From positions 1 to 64,000 of the IMG/VR virus record IMGVR_UViG_3300031595_000166: a stretch of DNA of 64,000 nucleotides; one strand, given 5' to 3'. The notes beneath the pieces are model-generated. The model made no database searches. It was not told where the DNA came from and worked only from the letters and a program-made list of their open reading frames with translations. Positions within the stretch are counted from its first letter, which is position 1; each line of letters opens with the position of its first letter. This DNA is from a virus. The position numbers and the translations under genes were made by a program. This document shows, piece by piece, positions 42,522-49,788 of this stretch.

Positions 42522-42722
42522 TTATCTCGAAGTAAAATAAATTACACTAAACATCAGCATCGTAAATATACTGAATGTCATCATATAAGAAAGAAAATCT
42601 TCCTTTGTCTGATCACGATTTCCTAAAATATATCTTCGTATTAGCCAAAATGCACAAGCCAGTGGCAATCCGGGGATACCAACGATAGCGTAAATCCATA
42701 GAATTACATTATGTCTGTTCAT
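42522..42722 (-). CDS. Two-span small membrane protein
   Basis: 66 residues from the ATG at 42722 (ATGA overlap). Two hydrophobic helices (about 7-28 and 46-62) flank a basic-acidic loop with R-R-Y and R-D-Q-T-K-E-D. Possible holin-like layout, but nothing else supports lysis. Confidence 0.55.
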   Translation of the reverse strand: MNRHNVILWIYAIVGIPGLPLACAFWLIRRYILGNRDQTKEDFLSYMMTFSIFTMLMFSVIYFTSR

Positions 42723-43054
42723 TGAACACTTATCATAATATATAGTATGAACCAAACAACTTTACAAGCAACATGCAAAATCTGATCTACATGAATGTTA
42801 TATTTGCCTTCGCATTTGAAAAAATCGATCCAAAAATGTGCAATTGTTTCTGCAATGCCAAGCCAAACATTTTGTGTAATCAATGCAACTGCGCCACCGT
42901 GTATTAGGGCATGGCTCAATAACCAATACTGCCACGGGACGGATTTTTGTAATGCCGTATTAGCGTTTCGATTTTTATTGATCGCAGTAGCATCGCCTTG
43001 CAATGGGAAGTCGCATAGGGCGTGCGCGGCAAGTAGGAAGAATAGGATTATCAT
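42719..43054 (-). CDS. DUF3307-like membrane protein, leaderless start
   Basis: 111 residues with hydrophobic helices; starts F-F-L-L-A-A-H-A-L-C-D-F-P-L-Q-G-D, the His/Asp-rich pattern of DUF3307, and later H-A-L-I-H-G-G-A-V-A and H-F-W-I-D-F-F-K. Predicted inner membrane; conserved His residues could bind metal. The ATG lies exactly 6 nt after the -10 box. Confidence 0.7.
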   Translation of the reverse strand: MIILFFLLAAHALCDFPLQGDATAINKNRNANTALQKSVPWQYWLLSHALIHGGAVALITQNVWLGIAETIAHFWIDFFKCEGKYNIHVDQILHVACKVVWFILYIMISVQ

Positions 43055-43060
43055 CTGCTC

Positions 43061-43089
43061 AATGTAAGGCGCCGTGTGGCTGTTGTCAA
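43061..43089 (-). promoter_or_regulatory. Sigma70-type promoter, leaderless message
   Basis: -35 TTGACA (43084-43089, preceded by C), 17-nt spacer, -10 TACATT (43061-43066), then GAGCAG and the ATG at 43054. Confidence 0.75.
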
Positions 43090-43099
43090 GACGCCGGTG

Positions 43100-43405
43100 T
43101 TAGATTAGTAAAAGATATTTATCTACTTCTTTGGAATATTTATGATATTGTAATATCTGGCATTTGATATCATTGACGGCATCGCTCAATGATATATTCG
43201 GATATTTATTTTTGAACCATCTAAATCCAAGCGCTAAATTATGTGCAACATTTAGATTTCTTATCTCATATACATCAATAATATGTATTGTTAGACTAAA
43301 TCTTACTGCACCATAACAATATGCGTTTCCACCTGTGTCTTCAAAATCGTCATCTATAATTGTGTAAATATCTTGTTGAACATCGCGAGAATAAGACCTA
43401 AACAT
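43100..43405 (-). CDS. DTDF/NLNV family small protein with YLLLI tail
   Basis: 101 residues: M-F-R-S, I-I-D-D-D-F-E-D, T-I-H-I-I-D-V-Y-E-I-R-N-L-N-V-A-H-N-L-A-L-G-F, ending E-V-D-K-Y-L-L-L-I. Overlaps the aminotransferase stop by 8 nt. Confidence 0.7.
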   Translation of the reverse strand: MFRSYSRDVQQDIYTIIDDDFEDTGGNAYCYGAVRFSLTIHIIDVYEIRNLNVAHNLALGFRWFKNKYPNISLSDAVNDIKCQILQYHKYSKEVDKYLLLI

Positions 43406-44420
43406 TGTTCAATCTTTTTACAACTTCAATCAATACTTCTTTTTCGACTGCAAGGTTCATCCTAATATAACCATCTTGTCCGCCGAAGTGTTTCCCATCC
43501 GCAACATTCACTTTGGCTTTCTCAAAAACATCTGGACGCAAACATTTTGACCATAGGAACATCCCCGGCACATCAACAATATCCTCTGGCACATCAAGAA
43601 TATCTTTACGAATAGATTTGATTATGGTCTTGTTTTCAATTAGTCCTTCTTGACATCGTTGAATAAAAACATCATATGTTTCTTTTTGTTCGAGGTCGGT
43701 TAGCAATTCAAGAACAATGCTTTGACTAATTGTTGATACACCAACTGTCATCATTTCAATATATTCTTGGATCAGGTGGTAGAACTCGGGATTATTGCAA
43801 ACTGCTATTCCAACGCGAAGTCCTGATAATCCTAACCCCTTGCTAATAGAATATATCTGCACATCACCTAATGATCCGAACCCTTCATATTTAGGAAAAT
43901 ATATTGGTGAGTTATATACCTCATCTAATATAAACGGAATATCGAGATCTTTATGCCAATACGCTAAATGCTTTGCTTGTTCAGCGGTTATCATATACCC
44001 ATCTGGATTTCTTGGTAAAACCGCAAGATATGCATTATAATCACTTTGATCGCTAACTTGTTCAAGATTGTGGGCTTGAATAATTGGGGGTAATAAACAC
44101 CAATAAGGTGATGATAGTCCTAATTTTTTTTTACCTAATTTATTTAAAGCGTAGAACACCGCCCCCAAGCAATTTTTTGCTCCATTACATATAACTACTG
44201 GTGCTTGGTATTTATTTTCTAAAAACTTTACCAATGGCGGGTAGCCAGTAGGCTGTTGATATTCACACTTGTTATTTGAATATAAATCAATATTTAATTG
44301 ATTTTGAGATCGATATAAATCTAGTGTGGTAAATAGAGCATCACGAACTATACGCGCTTCACCAACGGCGAGATCAATAGTACCATCAAAAAAATTATTT
44401 TTAACTAGAAAATTATTCAT
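43398..44420 (-). CDS. PLP-dependent aminotransferase, class I/II
   Basis: 340 residues, fold type I. N-C-L-G-A-V-F-Y-A-L binds the phosphate region, I-L-D-E-V-Y-N-S carries the Asp that pairs with the pyridine nitrogen, and S-I-S-K-G-L-G-L-S-G-L-R-V-G holds the Schiff-base Lys. A C-terminal Arg-containing Y-I-R-M-N-L would bind the substrate carboxylate. Amino-donor specificity is unclear. Metabolic role in a phage is unusual. Confidence 0.8.
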   Translation of the reverse strand: MNNFLVKNNFFDGTIDLAVGEARIVRDALFTTLDLYRSQNQLNIDLYSNNKCEYQQPTGYPPLVKFLENKYQAPVVICNGAKNCLGAVFYALNKLGKKKLGLSSPYWCLLPPIIQAHNLEQVSDQSDYNAYLAVLPRNPDGYMITAEQAKHLAYWHKDLDIPFILDEVYNSPIYFPKYEGFGSLGDVQIYSISKGLGLSGLRVGIAVCNNPEFYHLIQEYIEMMTVGVSTISQSIVLELLTDLEQKETYDVFIQRCQEGLIENKTIIKSIRKDILDVPEDIVDVPGMFLWSKCLRPDVFEKAKVNVADGKHFGGQDGYIRMNLAVEKEVLIEVVKRLNNV

Positions 44421-44439
44421 AATTTGATATATATCCAGT

Positions 44440-45105
44440 ATGATTACTATCTATAAAATTACCTGCCTCGTAAATAAAAAAATCTACATTGGGCAAACTA
44501 AAAATAAAATTGAAAAAAGGCTTAACTATCATAAATGGTCTGCCAGACGGCAAAAAATGAGTTGCCCTAAATTAGAAAAGGCTATAAATTATTATGGTGC
44601 AGATAATTTTGTTATTGAACAATTGGCTAATACTGAAACTCGCGAAGAAGCCGATCTTCTTGAAGAAGAATACATATCAAAATATGATAGTATCAAACTT
44701 GGATATAATATACAATCGGGCGGAACCGGTGGTAATAGAGTTATTGTTGGATCTAAAAACCCCAATGCTAAACTAACTGATCAACAAGTAAATGAGATAC
44801 GGATATTGCTTGACAATAAATCTATAAAACAAAAAGATATAGCAGATAAGTATGATGTTCATACAACTACTATTCAGCGAATATCATATAATGTTGGCTG
44901 GCACGAAAATGATATCAAGCCAACACGCAGAAAACAACGCTCCATAAAAAAATGGACTACACTCACTGAGGAAAAGGTAAAAGAGATAAAAACACTTTTG
45001 AAAGAAGAAAAGATGGATATAATTGATATAGCCAATCTATATGGCGTATGCTACGCTAGTATTTCACACATCAAAAATGAACGCACTTGGAAACATGTTA
45101 AATAA
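44440..45105 (+). CDS. GIY-YIG homing endonuclease
   Basis: 221 residues on the plus strand. I-Y-K-I-T at 4-8, Y-I-G-Q-T at 16-20, Arg27, then E-A-D-L-L-E-E-E-Y-I with the catalytic Glu. C-terminal half has two similar helix-turn-helix blocks (Q-K-D-I-A-D-K-Y-D-V and I-I-D-I-A-N-L-Y-G-V), typical DNA-binding tails. It sits between an aminotransferase and the small-protein cluster and converges on the latter, like the copy at 1969. Confidence 0.85.
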   Translation: MITIYKITCLVNKKIYIGQTKNKIEKRLNYHKWSARRQKMSCPKLEKAINYYGADNFVIEQLANTETREEADLLEEEYISKYDSIKLGYNIQSGGTGGNRVIVGSKNPNAKLTDQQVNEIRILLDNKSIKQKDIADKYDVHTTTIQRISYNVGWHENDIKPTRRKQRSIKKWTTLTEEKVKEIKTLLKEEKMDIIDIANLYGVCYASISHIKNERTWKHVK

Positions 45106-45110
45106 ATTAC

Positions 45111-45398
45111 TCATATTAGCATCAAGTATTTCTCGATTTCTTTATCGTATAAGTGATTGGTGAATTCGGTTGCGAGTTTTAGGATGTCATTTGTGCTACG
45201 AGATTGCACAAACGCAATACCACGCGCTAAATTAGCAGCAATATTCAGTCCTCTTCTATGGTATTCGAAAACTATTGCTTCCCAATAAGAATTAGCACCA
45301 ATAGTAATACTAAAATCAGTATCAATAATAGTTATTATGAATGTATAACCACTAATGCTTTTATATGGATCATATTTCCAATCTAATGATTTTAGCAT
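45111..45398 (-). CDS. DTDF/NLNV family small protein with YLMLI tail
   Basis: 95 residues: I-I-D-T-D-F-S-I, W-E-A-I-V-F-E-Y-H-R-R-G-L-N-I-A-A-N-L-A-R-G-I, ending K-E-I-E-K-Y-L-M-L-I. First of four tandem copies up to 46277. Confidence 0.7.
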   Translation of the reverse strand: MLKSLDWKYDPYKSISGYTFIITIIDTDFSITIGANSYWEAIVFEYHRRGLNIAANLARGIAFVQSRSTNDILKLATEFTNHLYDKEIEKYLMLI

Positions 45399-45694
45399 TA
45401 TAATAACATCATATATTTCTCGATCTCTCGATCGTATTTATTATGTGTAAATTTGATCATATACTCGAAGGCTGTCGGGAAATTCAATCTATCAACAATA
45501 TATCTATATGTCAAACACAAGTTCTTTGCAACATTCAATTGTCGCTTCTCATATTCTTTTGCGACGGCTTCCCAAAAAGTATTTTCGCGAACCAAGGCAC
45601 AAAAATCAGTATCAGTTATTTCAAAACTATACCGATAGTTATCCGCTGGCGGTGGAACTTCACTATCATTTAGTAATTTGATTGATTGAAACAT
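45398..45694 (-). CDS. DTDF/NLNV family small protein with YMMLL tail
   Basis: 98 residues: I-T-D-T-D-F-C-A, W-E-A-V-A-K-E-Y-E-K-R-Q-L-N-V-A-K-N-L-C-L-T, ending R-E-I-E-K-Y-M-M-L-L. One-base overlap with its downstream copy (TAATG type). Confidence 0.7.
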   Translation of the reverse strand: MFQSIKLLNDSEVPPPADNYRYSFEITDTDFCALVRENTFWEAVAKEYEKRQLNVAKNLCLTYRYIVDRLNFPTAFEYMIKFTHNKYDREIEKYMMLL

Positions 45695-45970
45695 TTATAG
45701 CAACATCATATATTTTTCGAGTTCTTCGCGATATGGTTTTATGTTGGGAGTGTATTTTATAACAAAACTATATAACTCTTGTTTTGTAATGTAATCAGGT
45801 TCATACTTTTGAATTGCAGTCAATAAATTTTTGACGACATTTAGATTTCGCCGTTCATATACTTCTATTATAGATTGCCATAAAAATTTACTACTATGAA
45901 CTTCAATGAAGTCATCATCAATAATTTTCCACTCTTTTTTAGAATGATTGTATTCGTAAGAATTATACAT
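45695..45970 (-). CDS. DTDF/NLNV family small protein with YMMLL tail
   Basis: 91 residues: I-I-D-D-D-F-I-E, W-Q-S-I-I-E-V-Y-E-R-R-N-L-N-V-V-K-N-L-L-T-A-I, ending E-L-E-K-Y-M-M-L-L. Abuts the copy at 45398. Confidence 0.7.
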   Translation of the reverse strand: MYNSYEYNHSKKEWKIIDDDFIEVHSSKFLWQSIIEVYERRNLNVVKNLLTAIQKYEPDYITKQELYSFVIKYTPNIKPYREELEKYMMLL

Positions 45971-45974
45971 TTGA

Positions 45975-46277
45975 TTATACCAACATCAAGTATTTATCAA
46001 CTTCATCACTGTACTTAGCAAACTCTGGCTTAGTCTTGTAATATTCATATGTCTCCACAACATTTGGATTATTTTGAATATAGACCGCTAAGTTAGCAGG
46101 AACATTTAGATTGCGACGCCCATATACATCAACGATTGCTTCGAAGACCGACCAACAGTCAGCCGTTTCTTCAAAATCAGTATCAATGATTCTGATTGAC
46201 ACTGACAATAAAACTTCTACGCCAGATTGTTTTTTGTCATTCTTAGTTTTGACGATTGGTTCGGCGGCGAGGAACAT
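45975..46277 (-). CDS. DTDF/NLNV family small protein with YLMLV tail
   Basis: 100 residues: I-I-D-T-D-F-E-E, F-E-A-I-V-D-V-Y-G-R-R-N-L-N-V-P-A-N-L-A-V-Y, ending E-V-D-K-Y-L-M-L-V. Directly follows the deaminase gene. Confidence 0.7.
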   Translation of the reverse strand: MFLAAEPIVKTKNDKKQSGVEVLLSVSIRIIDTDFEETADCWSVFEAIVDVYGRRNLNVPANLAVYIQNNPNVVETYEYYKTKPEFAKYSDEVDKYLMLV

Positions 46278-46658
46278 TTAGAACCTAAAATAAGTATCAG
46301 TGTTATTATGTGGAAACCAGCATCCGTATTCATTGGGGCTTATTGAATAATAAACTTTCTTTACGCGCTTGGCTCGTAGCACATTGGCACAATCAGGGCA
46401 AGGTCGTGCGATAGCCAGTGAATTATCACGACGCAACATTCTAACTATATAGAATACTCCGTTAAAATCGATCTTTTTTGCAGTTCGATATTCCGCGTGG
46501 GCTTTTCGATCTGGTTCAGCCACTGGCGAATTGGGCGCGCCTACAATAACACCGTCGTTTCTTACACATAGAGCACCTACCTTAAACGATCTTTTATCGT
46601 CTTTGGAAAGAGCAATTTTTTCTGCAAGATCAAAATAATAGCGGACTGAACTGCGCAT
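46278..46658 (-). CDS. Cytidine/deoxycytidylate deaminase, leaderless start
   Basis: 126 residues from the ATG at 46658. Zinc and catalytic motifs: H54-A-E (E56 catalytic) and P-C-P-D-C (C87, C90). The dCMP deaminase fold makes dUMP for thymidylate synthesis; with only the short form present it could also be a cytidine or RNA-directed deaminase. A longer frame to 46709 runs through the promoter. The ATG is 6 nt after the -10 box. Confidence 0.8.
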   Translation of the reverse strand: MRSSVRYYFDLAEKIALSKDDKRSFKVGALCVRNDGVIVGAPNSPVAEPDRKAHAEYRTAKKIDFNGVFYIVRMLRRDNSLAIARPCPDCANVLRAKRVKKVYYSISPNEYGCWFPHNNTDTYFRF

Positions 46659-46664
46659 ATGGTC

Positions 46665-46693
46665 AAGGTAAGGCTCGGACGCTGGCTTGTCAA
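46665..46693 (-). promoter_or_regulatory. Sigma70-type promoter, leaderless message
   Basis: -35 TTGACA (46688-46693, preceded by C), 17-nt spacer, -10 TACCTT (46665-46670), then GACCAT and the ATG at 46658. Confidence 0.7.
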
Positions 46694-46753
46694 GCCCGGA
46701 CGCCCACACAAAACTACATACCTAAAAACTCAATGATATCAAGTAGTTATCTG

Positions 46754-46828
46754 TCGGACGAGGGAGGCTCGAACTCCCGACCTGCGATTTATAAGTCCGC
46801 TGCTCTAAACCTGCTGAGCTATCGTCCG
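46754..46828 (-). tRNA. tRNA-Ile (anticodon UAU)
   Basis: 75 nt to the discriminator A. Acceptor CGGACGA/TCGTCCG (7 bp), D stem GCTC/GAGC, anticodon arm GCGGA-CTTATAA-ATCGC with anticodon UAU, T arm GGGAG-TTCGAGC-CTCCC. The inner anticodon stem has a G-U and an A-A mismatch, a little irregular. CCA is not encoded. It would read AUA, a codon favoured by AT-rich phage genes but rare in many hosts. Confidence 0.85.
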
Positions 46829-46840
46829 GTATTCAAAACT

Positions 46841-47260
46841 CTAAAACTGTAAATCGCCTTCCAACACCGCCTTATTATTCACAACGCTAACAATCTTCTT
46901 ATACTCACTAAAAACTTCCGGCAATGGATTGACCGCAGCAACTTCAACCTTCTTCACTTCATACCCCAACGCCTTTACCAATGCTTCCTTATCATTCTCT
47001 GCAATATCCACACCATACTTATTCGGCAACACTTTCAACGCCTCAGCATCAAAAATCACTCTCGTATTCACAACAAAATCCGTAATGTATAATACGAATA
47101 ATGATGTTCCAACTCTATGCTTGGCGCTTATTACATATAAGCCTGACGACAACATTATATTGACTTTTCGATTTTGTTGCTTATTCTTTTGAGTTTTATT
47201 AGCACGATGAGGATGAGCACAAACAAGTTCACCACATAGATGGCATTGATTTTTATTCAT
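46841..47260 (-). CDS. Hypothetical protein with C-x-L-C-G ... C-x-H-P-H-R motif
   Basis: 139 residues. N terminus Q-C-H-L-C-G-E-L-V-C-A-H-P-H-R-A is nearly the same as that of the protein at 49757 (C-Y-L-C-G-Q-M-I-C-E-H-P-H-R), a probable compact zinc site. A basic linker and an alpha/beta domain follow. The shared head on two otherwise different proteins suggests a targeting or docking module. Confidence 0.65.
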   Translation of the reverse strand: MNKNQCHLCGELVCAHPHRANKTQKNKQQNRKVNIMLSSGLYVISAKHRVGTSLFVLYITDFVVNTRVIFDAEALKVLPNKYGVDIAENDKEALVKALGYEVKKVEVAAVNPLPEVFSEYKKIVSVVNNKAVLEGDLQF

Positions 47261-47261
47261 A

Positions 47262-47570
47262 TCATTTACCCTTCAACAATAGATATATATTTACCAAACT
47301 ATCATACTCTTCAAGCAAGTCAGGATACTCTTCTTTGACAAACTCTCGTAGATATCCGAGGGAGTGGCAACTAGTAAAATACTTACTCATCACTAATTCG
47401 CGAATAGCATCCTCGGGCAAAATCCCCTGCCTCTTCGCCAGATCCATATAACTCTTCAATCCTTTATACTTGATGCCCATCACTAATTCGCGAATAACAT
47501 CCTCGGGCAAAATCCCCTGCCTCTTCGCCAGATCCATATAACTCTTCAATCCTTTATACTTGATGCCCAT
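47262..47570 (-). CDS. Hypothetical protein with exact internal duplication
   Basis: 102 residues. The first 60 are two copies of a 30-residue unit (M-G-I-K-Y-K-G-L-K-S-Y-M ... R-E-L-V) differing at one position; then L-R-E-F-V-K-E-E-Y-P-D-L-L-E-E-Y-D and the end Y-L-L-L-K-G-K. The R-x-x-x-x-E-x-x-P-x-L-L-x-x-F/Y-D block is shared with the next two genes upstream. Confidence 0.65.
   Translation of the reverse strand: MGIKYKGLKSYMDLAKRQGILPEDVIRELVMGIKYKGLKSYMDLAKRQGILPEDAIRELVMSKYFTSCHSLGYLREFVKEEYPDLLEEYDSLVNIYLLLKGK
47389..47568. repeat. 90-bp tandem duplication inside a coding region
   Basis: Two adjacent 90-bp units, 47389-47478 and 47479-47568, with one visible difference (GCATCC against ACATCC). 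In frame, so the protein gained 30 residues. Near identity shows a very recent event. Confidence 0.85.
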
Positions 47571-47785
47571 TATGCCAGCACATTCATTTCATCGAACCAT
47601 TGCAATAATTGTGGATAGTTCTGTTCCATATGCTTACGAATCCTCATCATATTATGATGAATGTTTCCGTTATGAGCACACTTGATTGAATTACGATATG
47701 CCGTCTTGACATCAAGAAACTTATACTTGATCTCGTAATCAAGCACCTGTTCTACTGTGCCAAGCAATGGGTAATTGGAAAACAT
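47570..47785 (-). CDS. Hypothetical protein, P-x-L-L-x-W-F-D family
   Basis: 71 residues: helical, with R-K-H-M-E-Q-N-Y-P-Q-L-L-Q-W-F-D-E-M-N-V-L-A. Paralogue of 47785 (same end) and of the last third of 47262. One-base overlaps on both sides. Confidence 0.6.
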   Translation of the reverse strand: MFSNYPLLGTVEQVLDYEIKYKFLDVKTAYRNSIKCAHNGNIHHNMMRIRKHMEQNYPQLLQWFDEMNVLA

Positions 47786-48018
47786 TACACTAACACCAGT
47801 AATCCATCAAACCATTCCAAAAGAATGGGATTATTTTTTTCAATATGTTCGCGTATAGCTGGCATAACAACATCTTTACCAGTCTTATTTTTTTTATAAT
47901 TATTCCATTCCTTTACCAAGAAACTGTATCCTGTTTTCGTATCCCAATTATGTTCAGGAGCATATTTGCTCATAAACCATTCAATATTATCATATGGGGT
48001 AATTTTTGTCGTAGACAT
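47785..48018 (-). CDS. Hypothetical protein, P-x-L-L-x-W-F-D family
   Basis: 77 residues: R-E-H-I-E-K-N-N-P-I-L-L-E-W-F-D-G-L-L-V-L-V at the end, a variant of the shared hydrophobic tail. Function unknown. Confidence 0.6.
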   Translation of the reverse strand: MSTTKITPYDNIEWFMSKYAPEHNWDTKTGYSFLVKEWNNYKKNKTGKDVVMPAIREHIEKNNPILLEWFDGLLVLV

Positions 48019-48021
48019 AAA

Positions 48022-48105
48022 CTACACCTTTGAATCAACCAGATGACTCAATACTGGAATGATGAATACCATTACGAATAGTAATACAATACCTACAACC
48101 ATCAT
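48022..48105 (-). CDS. 27-residue membrane peptide
   Basis: ATG at 48105 with a strong GAGGAAA ribosome site 8 nt upstream. Almost wholly hydrophobic: V-V-G-I-V-L-L-F-V-M-V-F-I-I-P-V-L, then H-L-V-D-S-K-V. Overlaps the upstream stop. One of seven tiny membrane peptides in the window. Confidence 0.6.
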   Translation of the reverse strand: MMVVGIVLLFVMVFIIPVLSHLVDSKV

Positions 48106-48347
48106 TGCTTTGTTTCCTCAACCACCGCAACAACGCCACCAGCCTTCGCCAGACGTGCCCGTTGCTTCTTTGCGCCAAGCCCCACGCCGAGCCTAGAATC
48201 AAGCATAGCGACCTTTTGCGCAGTGGTCAAGCTCTCGTAGCCCGTCTGTCGTTCAAGCGCTTCCTCGCGCTTGTGCTTTGAATTATCGGGACGAGGACCG
48301 CTACCGTCAGGATGCTTACGATTATTGTTTTGTCTTTTGCCGGGCAT
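48102..48347 (-). CDS. Hypothetical basic protein
   Basis: 81 residues; Arg/Lys/Asn-rich N-terminal half (K-R-Q-N-N-N-R-K-H-P) and an Ala/Gly/Lys-rich C-terminal half. Likely nucleic-acid binding or virion-associated by composition only. Confidence 0.5.
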   Translation of the reverse strand: MPGKRQNNNRKHPDGSGPRPDNSKHKREEALERQTGYESLTTAQKVAMLDSRLGVGLGAKKQRARLAKAGGVVAVVEETKQ

Positions 48348-48362
48348 TTGATTTATCTCCTT

Positions 48363-48495
48363 CTATAATTTCCAAAATGAACGATTGAATGAACACTTCT
48401 TGCAGATAGCAGAAACCTTGGTTCCTTCGTGAGAGCCACCGTCATCACGAATGATTGCAGAACCAACTTCTAATTTTCCATATTAGCCAAGTCAT
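48363..48495 (-). pseudogene. Frameshifted small gene (C-x-x-C protein)
   Basis: ATG at 48495 with AAGGA 5 nt upstream opens a frame that stops after 16 codons, but the +1 frame then reads E-V-G-S-A-I-I-R-D-D-G-G-S and C-K-K-C-S-F-N-R-S-F-W-K-L to a stop at 48363. Skipping one A in AAA-A-TTA restores a 43-residue protein with one C-x-x-C. A one-base change in an A/T run is the simplest explanation. Confidence 0.5.
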
Positions 48496-48502
48496 ATGAT
48501 CC

Positions 48503-48856
48503 TTAATTTAGTTTCTTATCAGTATTAGTAGCCTTCAATTCAGGAACACCAGCATTACTTGCAATCCACATAGTGTCTAATGCAAACACTGTAATGATCA
48601 CGGAATAATGTTTGCCTTTTGCGCCATTGATGATTGACATCACATCAGTATTCAACTCATTTACAGCGAACTCTTTACCAGACAATCGTTCTACGCGCAA
48701 TGCAATCAATACACTAAAACCATTATCAGATTTTAAACTGGTTGCTTTCCCATCAGCAGCAGATATAGCATAGCCTCGTTCAACCAATTTAGCAACAACG
48801 ATTTCTTCATAGGAAGCGTCAGGTGCAGTGATCCACAGGTGATATGTTTTGTTCAT
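48503..48856 (-). CDS. Hypothetical protein, paralogue of the gene at 1-381
   Basis: 117 residues: L-V-E-R-G-Y-A-I-S, F-S-V-L-I-A-L-R-V-E, K-H-Y-S-V-I-I, M-W-I-A-S-N-A-G and the end K-K-L-N match the order of blocks in the gene at 1-381. Function unknown. Confidence 0.65.
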   Translation of the reverse strand: MNKTYHLWITAPDASYEEIVVAKLVERGYAISAADGKATSLKSDNGFSVLIALRVERLSGKEFAVNELNTDVMSIINGAKGKHYSVIITVFALDTMWIASNAGVPELKATNTDKKLN

Positions 48857-49788
48857 TTGTCTGCCATAAAATTACTTGCAATATCAGCTCCGGGAACATG
48901 TGCTGTCAATTTCATAATAACAATTAGCGCAATGACCGTCAATACATAAGACGCAATTGTAATAACTATTTGCCTTGCGTTCATAATATCTGGATGCTTA
49001 TATTTCTTGATACGTTCAGCCTTATACTTTTCATAAAAACTAAGATCTTGACCCCACTTTGCTTTAAAAGTCGCATTACGATTTTCAAGATCTTCCATAT
49101 CGGTTCTTGAATGCTTACGATTAAGATAGATACCAATCAGATCTAATAGCCCAAGACCTGCAACGAACCCCATAAGTCCAATATGAAACTTGAACAATAC
49201 AAAAATACAAGCGACAACGGAAAGACTCATACATATCATGCCAACTTTTTCACTGATAGACATAGCGATTGTTTTCATAACCTGCCCGCCATCGAGCATG
49301 CCTAATGGGAAGCAGTTGAATAAATTCAGCATCGCCATCCATCCAGCAGCGGCAGCAAGCATTGGCAATCCAGTGATTAGGTATGCAACATATGTTGCAA
49401 TCGCCAATGCTAATCCTCCGATTGGTCCAGCCAATGCAATGAATGCGTTATCAGCATATGTCTTATATTTGTCTTCGGCAATCGCTACTCCTCCAATGAA
49501 TGGAAGAAAATAGAATCCCTTGGTTCGAATGCCTTTTAGTTTCATCGCAAAAACATGCGAAGATTCATGGAATCCCAATGCAATAACAAGTAGCAGAGCG
49601 AATTTCCAAGTAAAAAGGTATGCATATGAGGCAAAACTAACAGCAAACAAGCCAACCTTGATTAGCTTTGTCATCTTCAACAACTTAGGAAGATATGTTA
49701 AGATCTTTGCTCCAAACTTTGCAAGCAATCCCCAAAATCCAGTTTTAGACTTTTTTTCAACCGTCGAATTCATAACCGCTGAATCCAT
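48853..49788 (-). CDS. M50 (site-2 protease-like) membrane zinc protease
   Basis: 311 residues from the ATG at 49788, which has AGGAAGG 4 nt upstream. Zinc motif H74-E-S-S-H78 in a membrane helix, second metal ligand Asp166 in L-D-G-G. Further helices near 43-60, 116-150, 172-208 and 275-298. Family members cut membrane-bound proteins within the bilayer. It may process a membrane-anchored phage or host regulator; the zinc-finger gene upstream is the natural first candidate partner. Confidence 0.8.
   Translation of the reverse strand: MDSAVMNSTVEKKSKTGFWGLLAKFGAKILTYLPKLLKMTKLIKVGLFAVSFASYAYLFTWKFALLLVIALGFHESSHVFAMKLKGIRTKGFYFLPFIGGVAIAEDKYKTYADNAFIALAGPIGGLALAIATYVAYLITGLPMLAAAAGWMAMLNLFNCFPLGMLDGGQVMKTIAMSISEKVGMICMSLSVVACIFVLFKFHIGLMGFVAGLGLLDLIGIYLNRKHSRTDMEDLENRNATFKAKWGQDLSFYEKYKAERIKKYKHPDIMNARQIVITIASYVLTVIALIVIMKLTAHVPGADIASNFMADK

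Noticed and set aside
46659-46709. Longer N terminus for the deaminase
   Set aside because: The extension contains the promoter -10 and -35 boxes, so it would not be transcribed.
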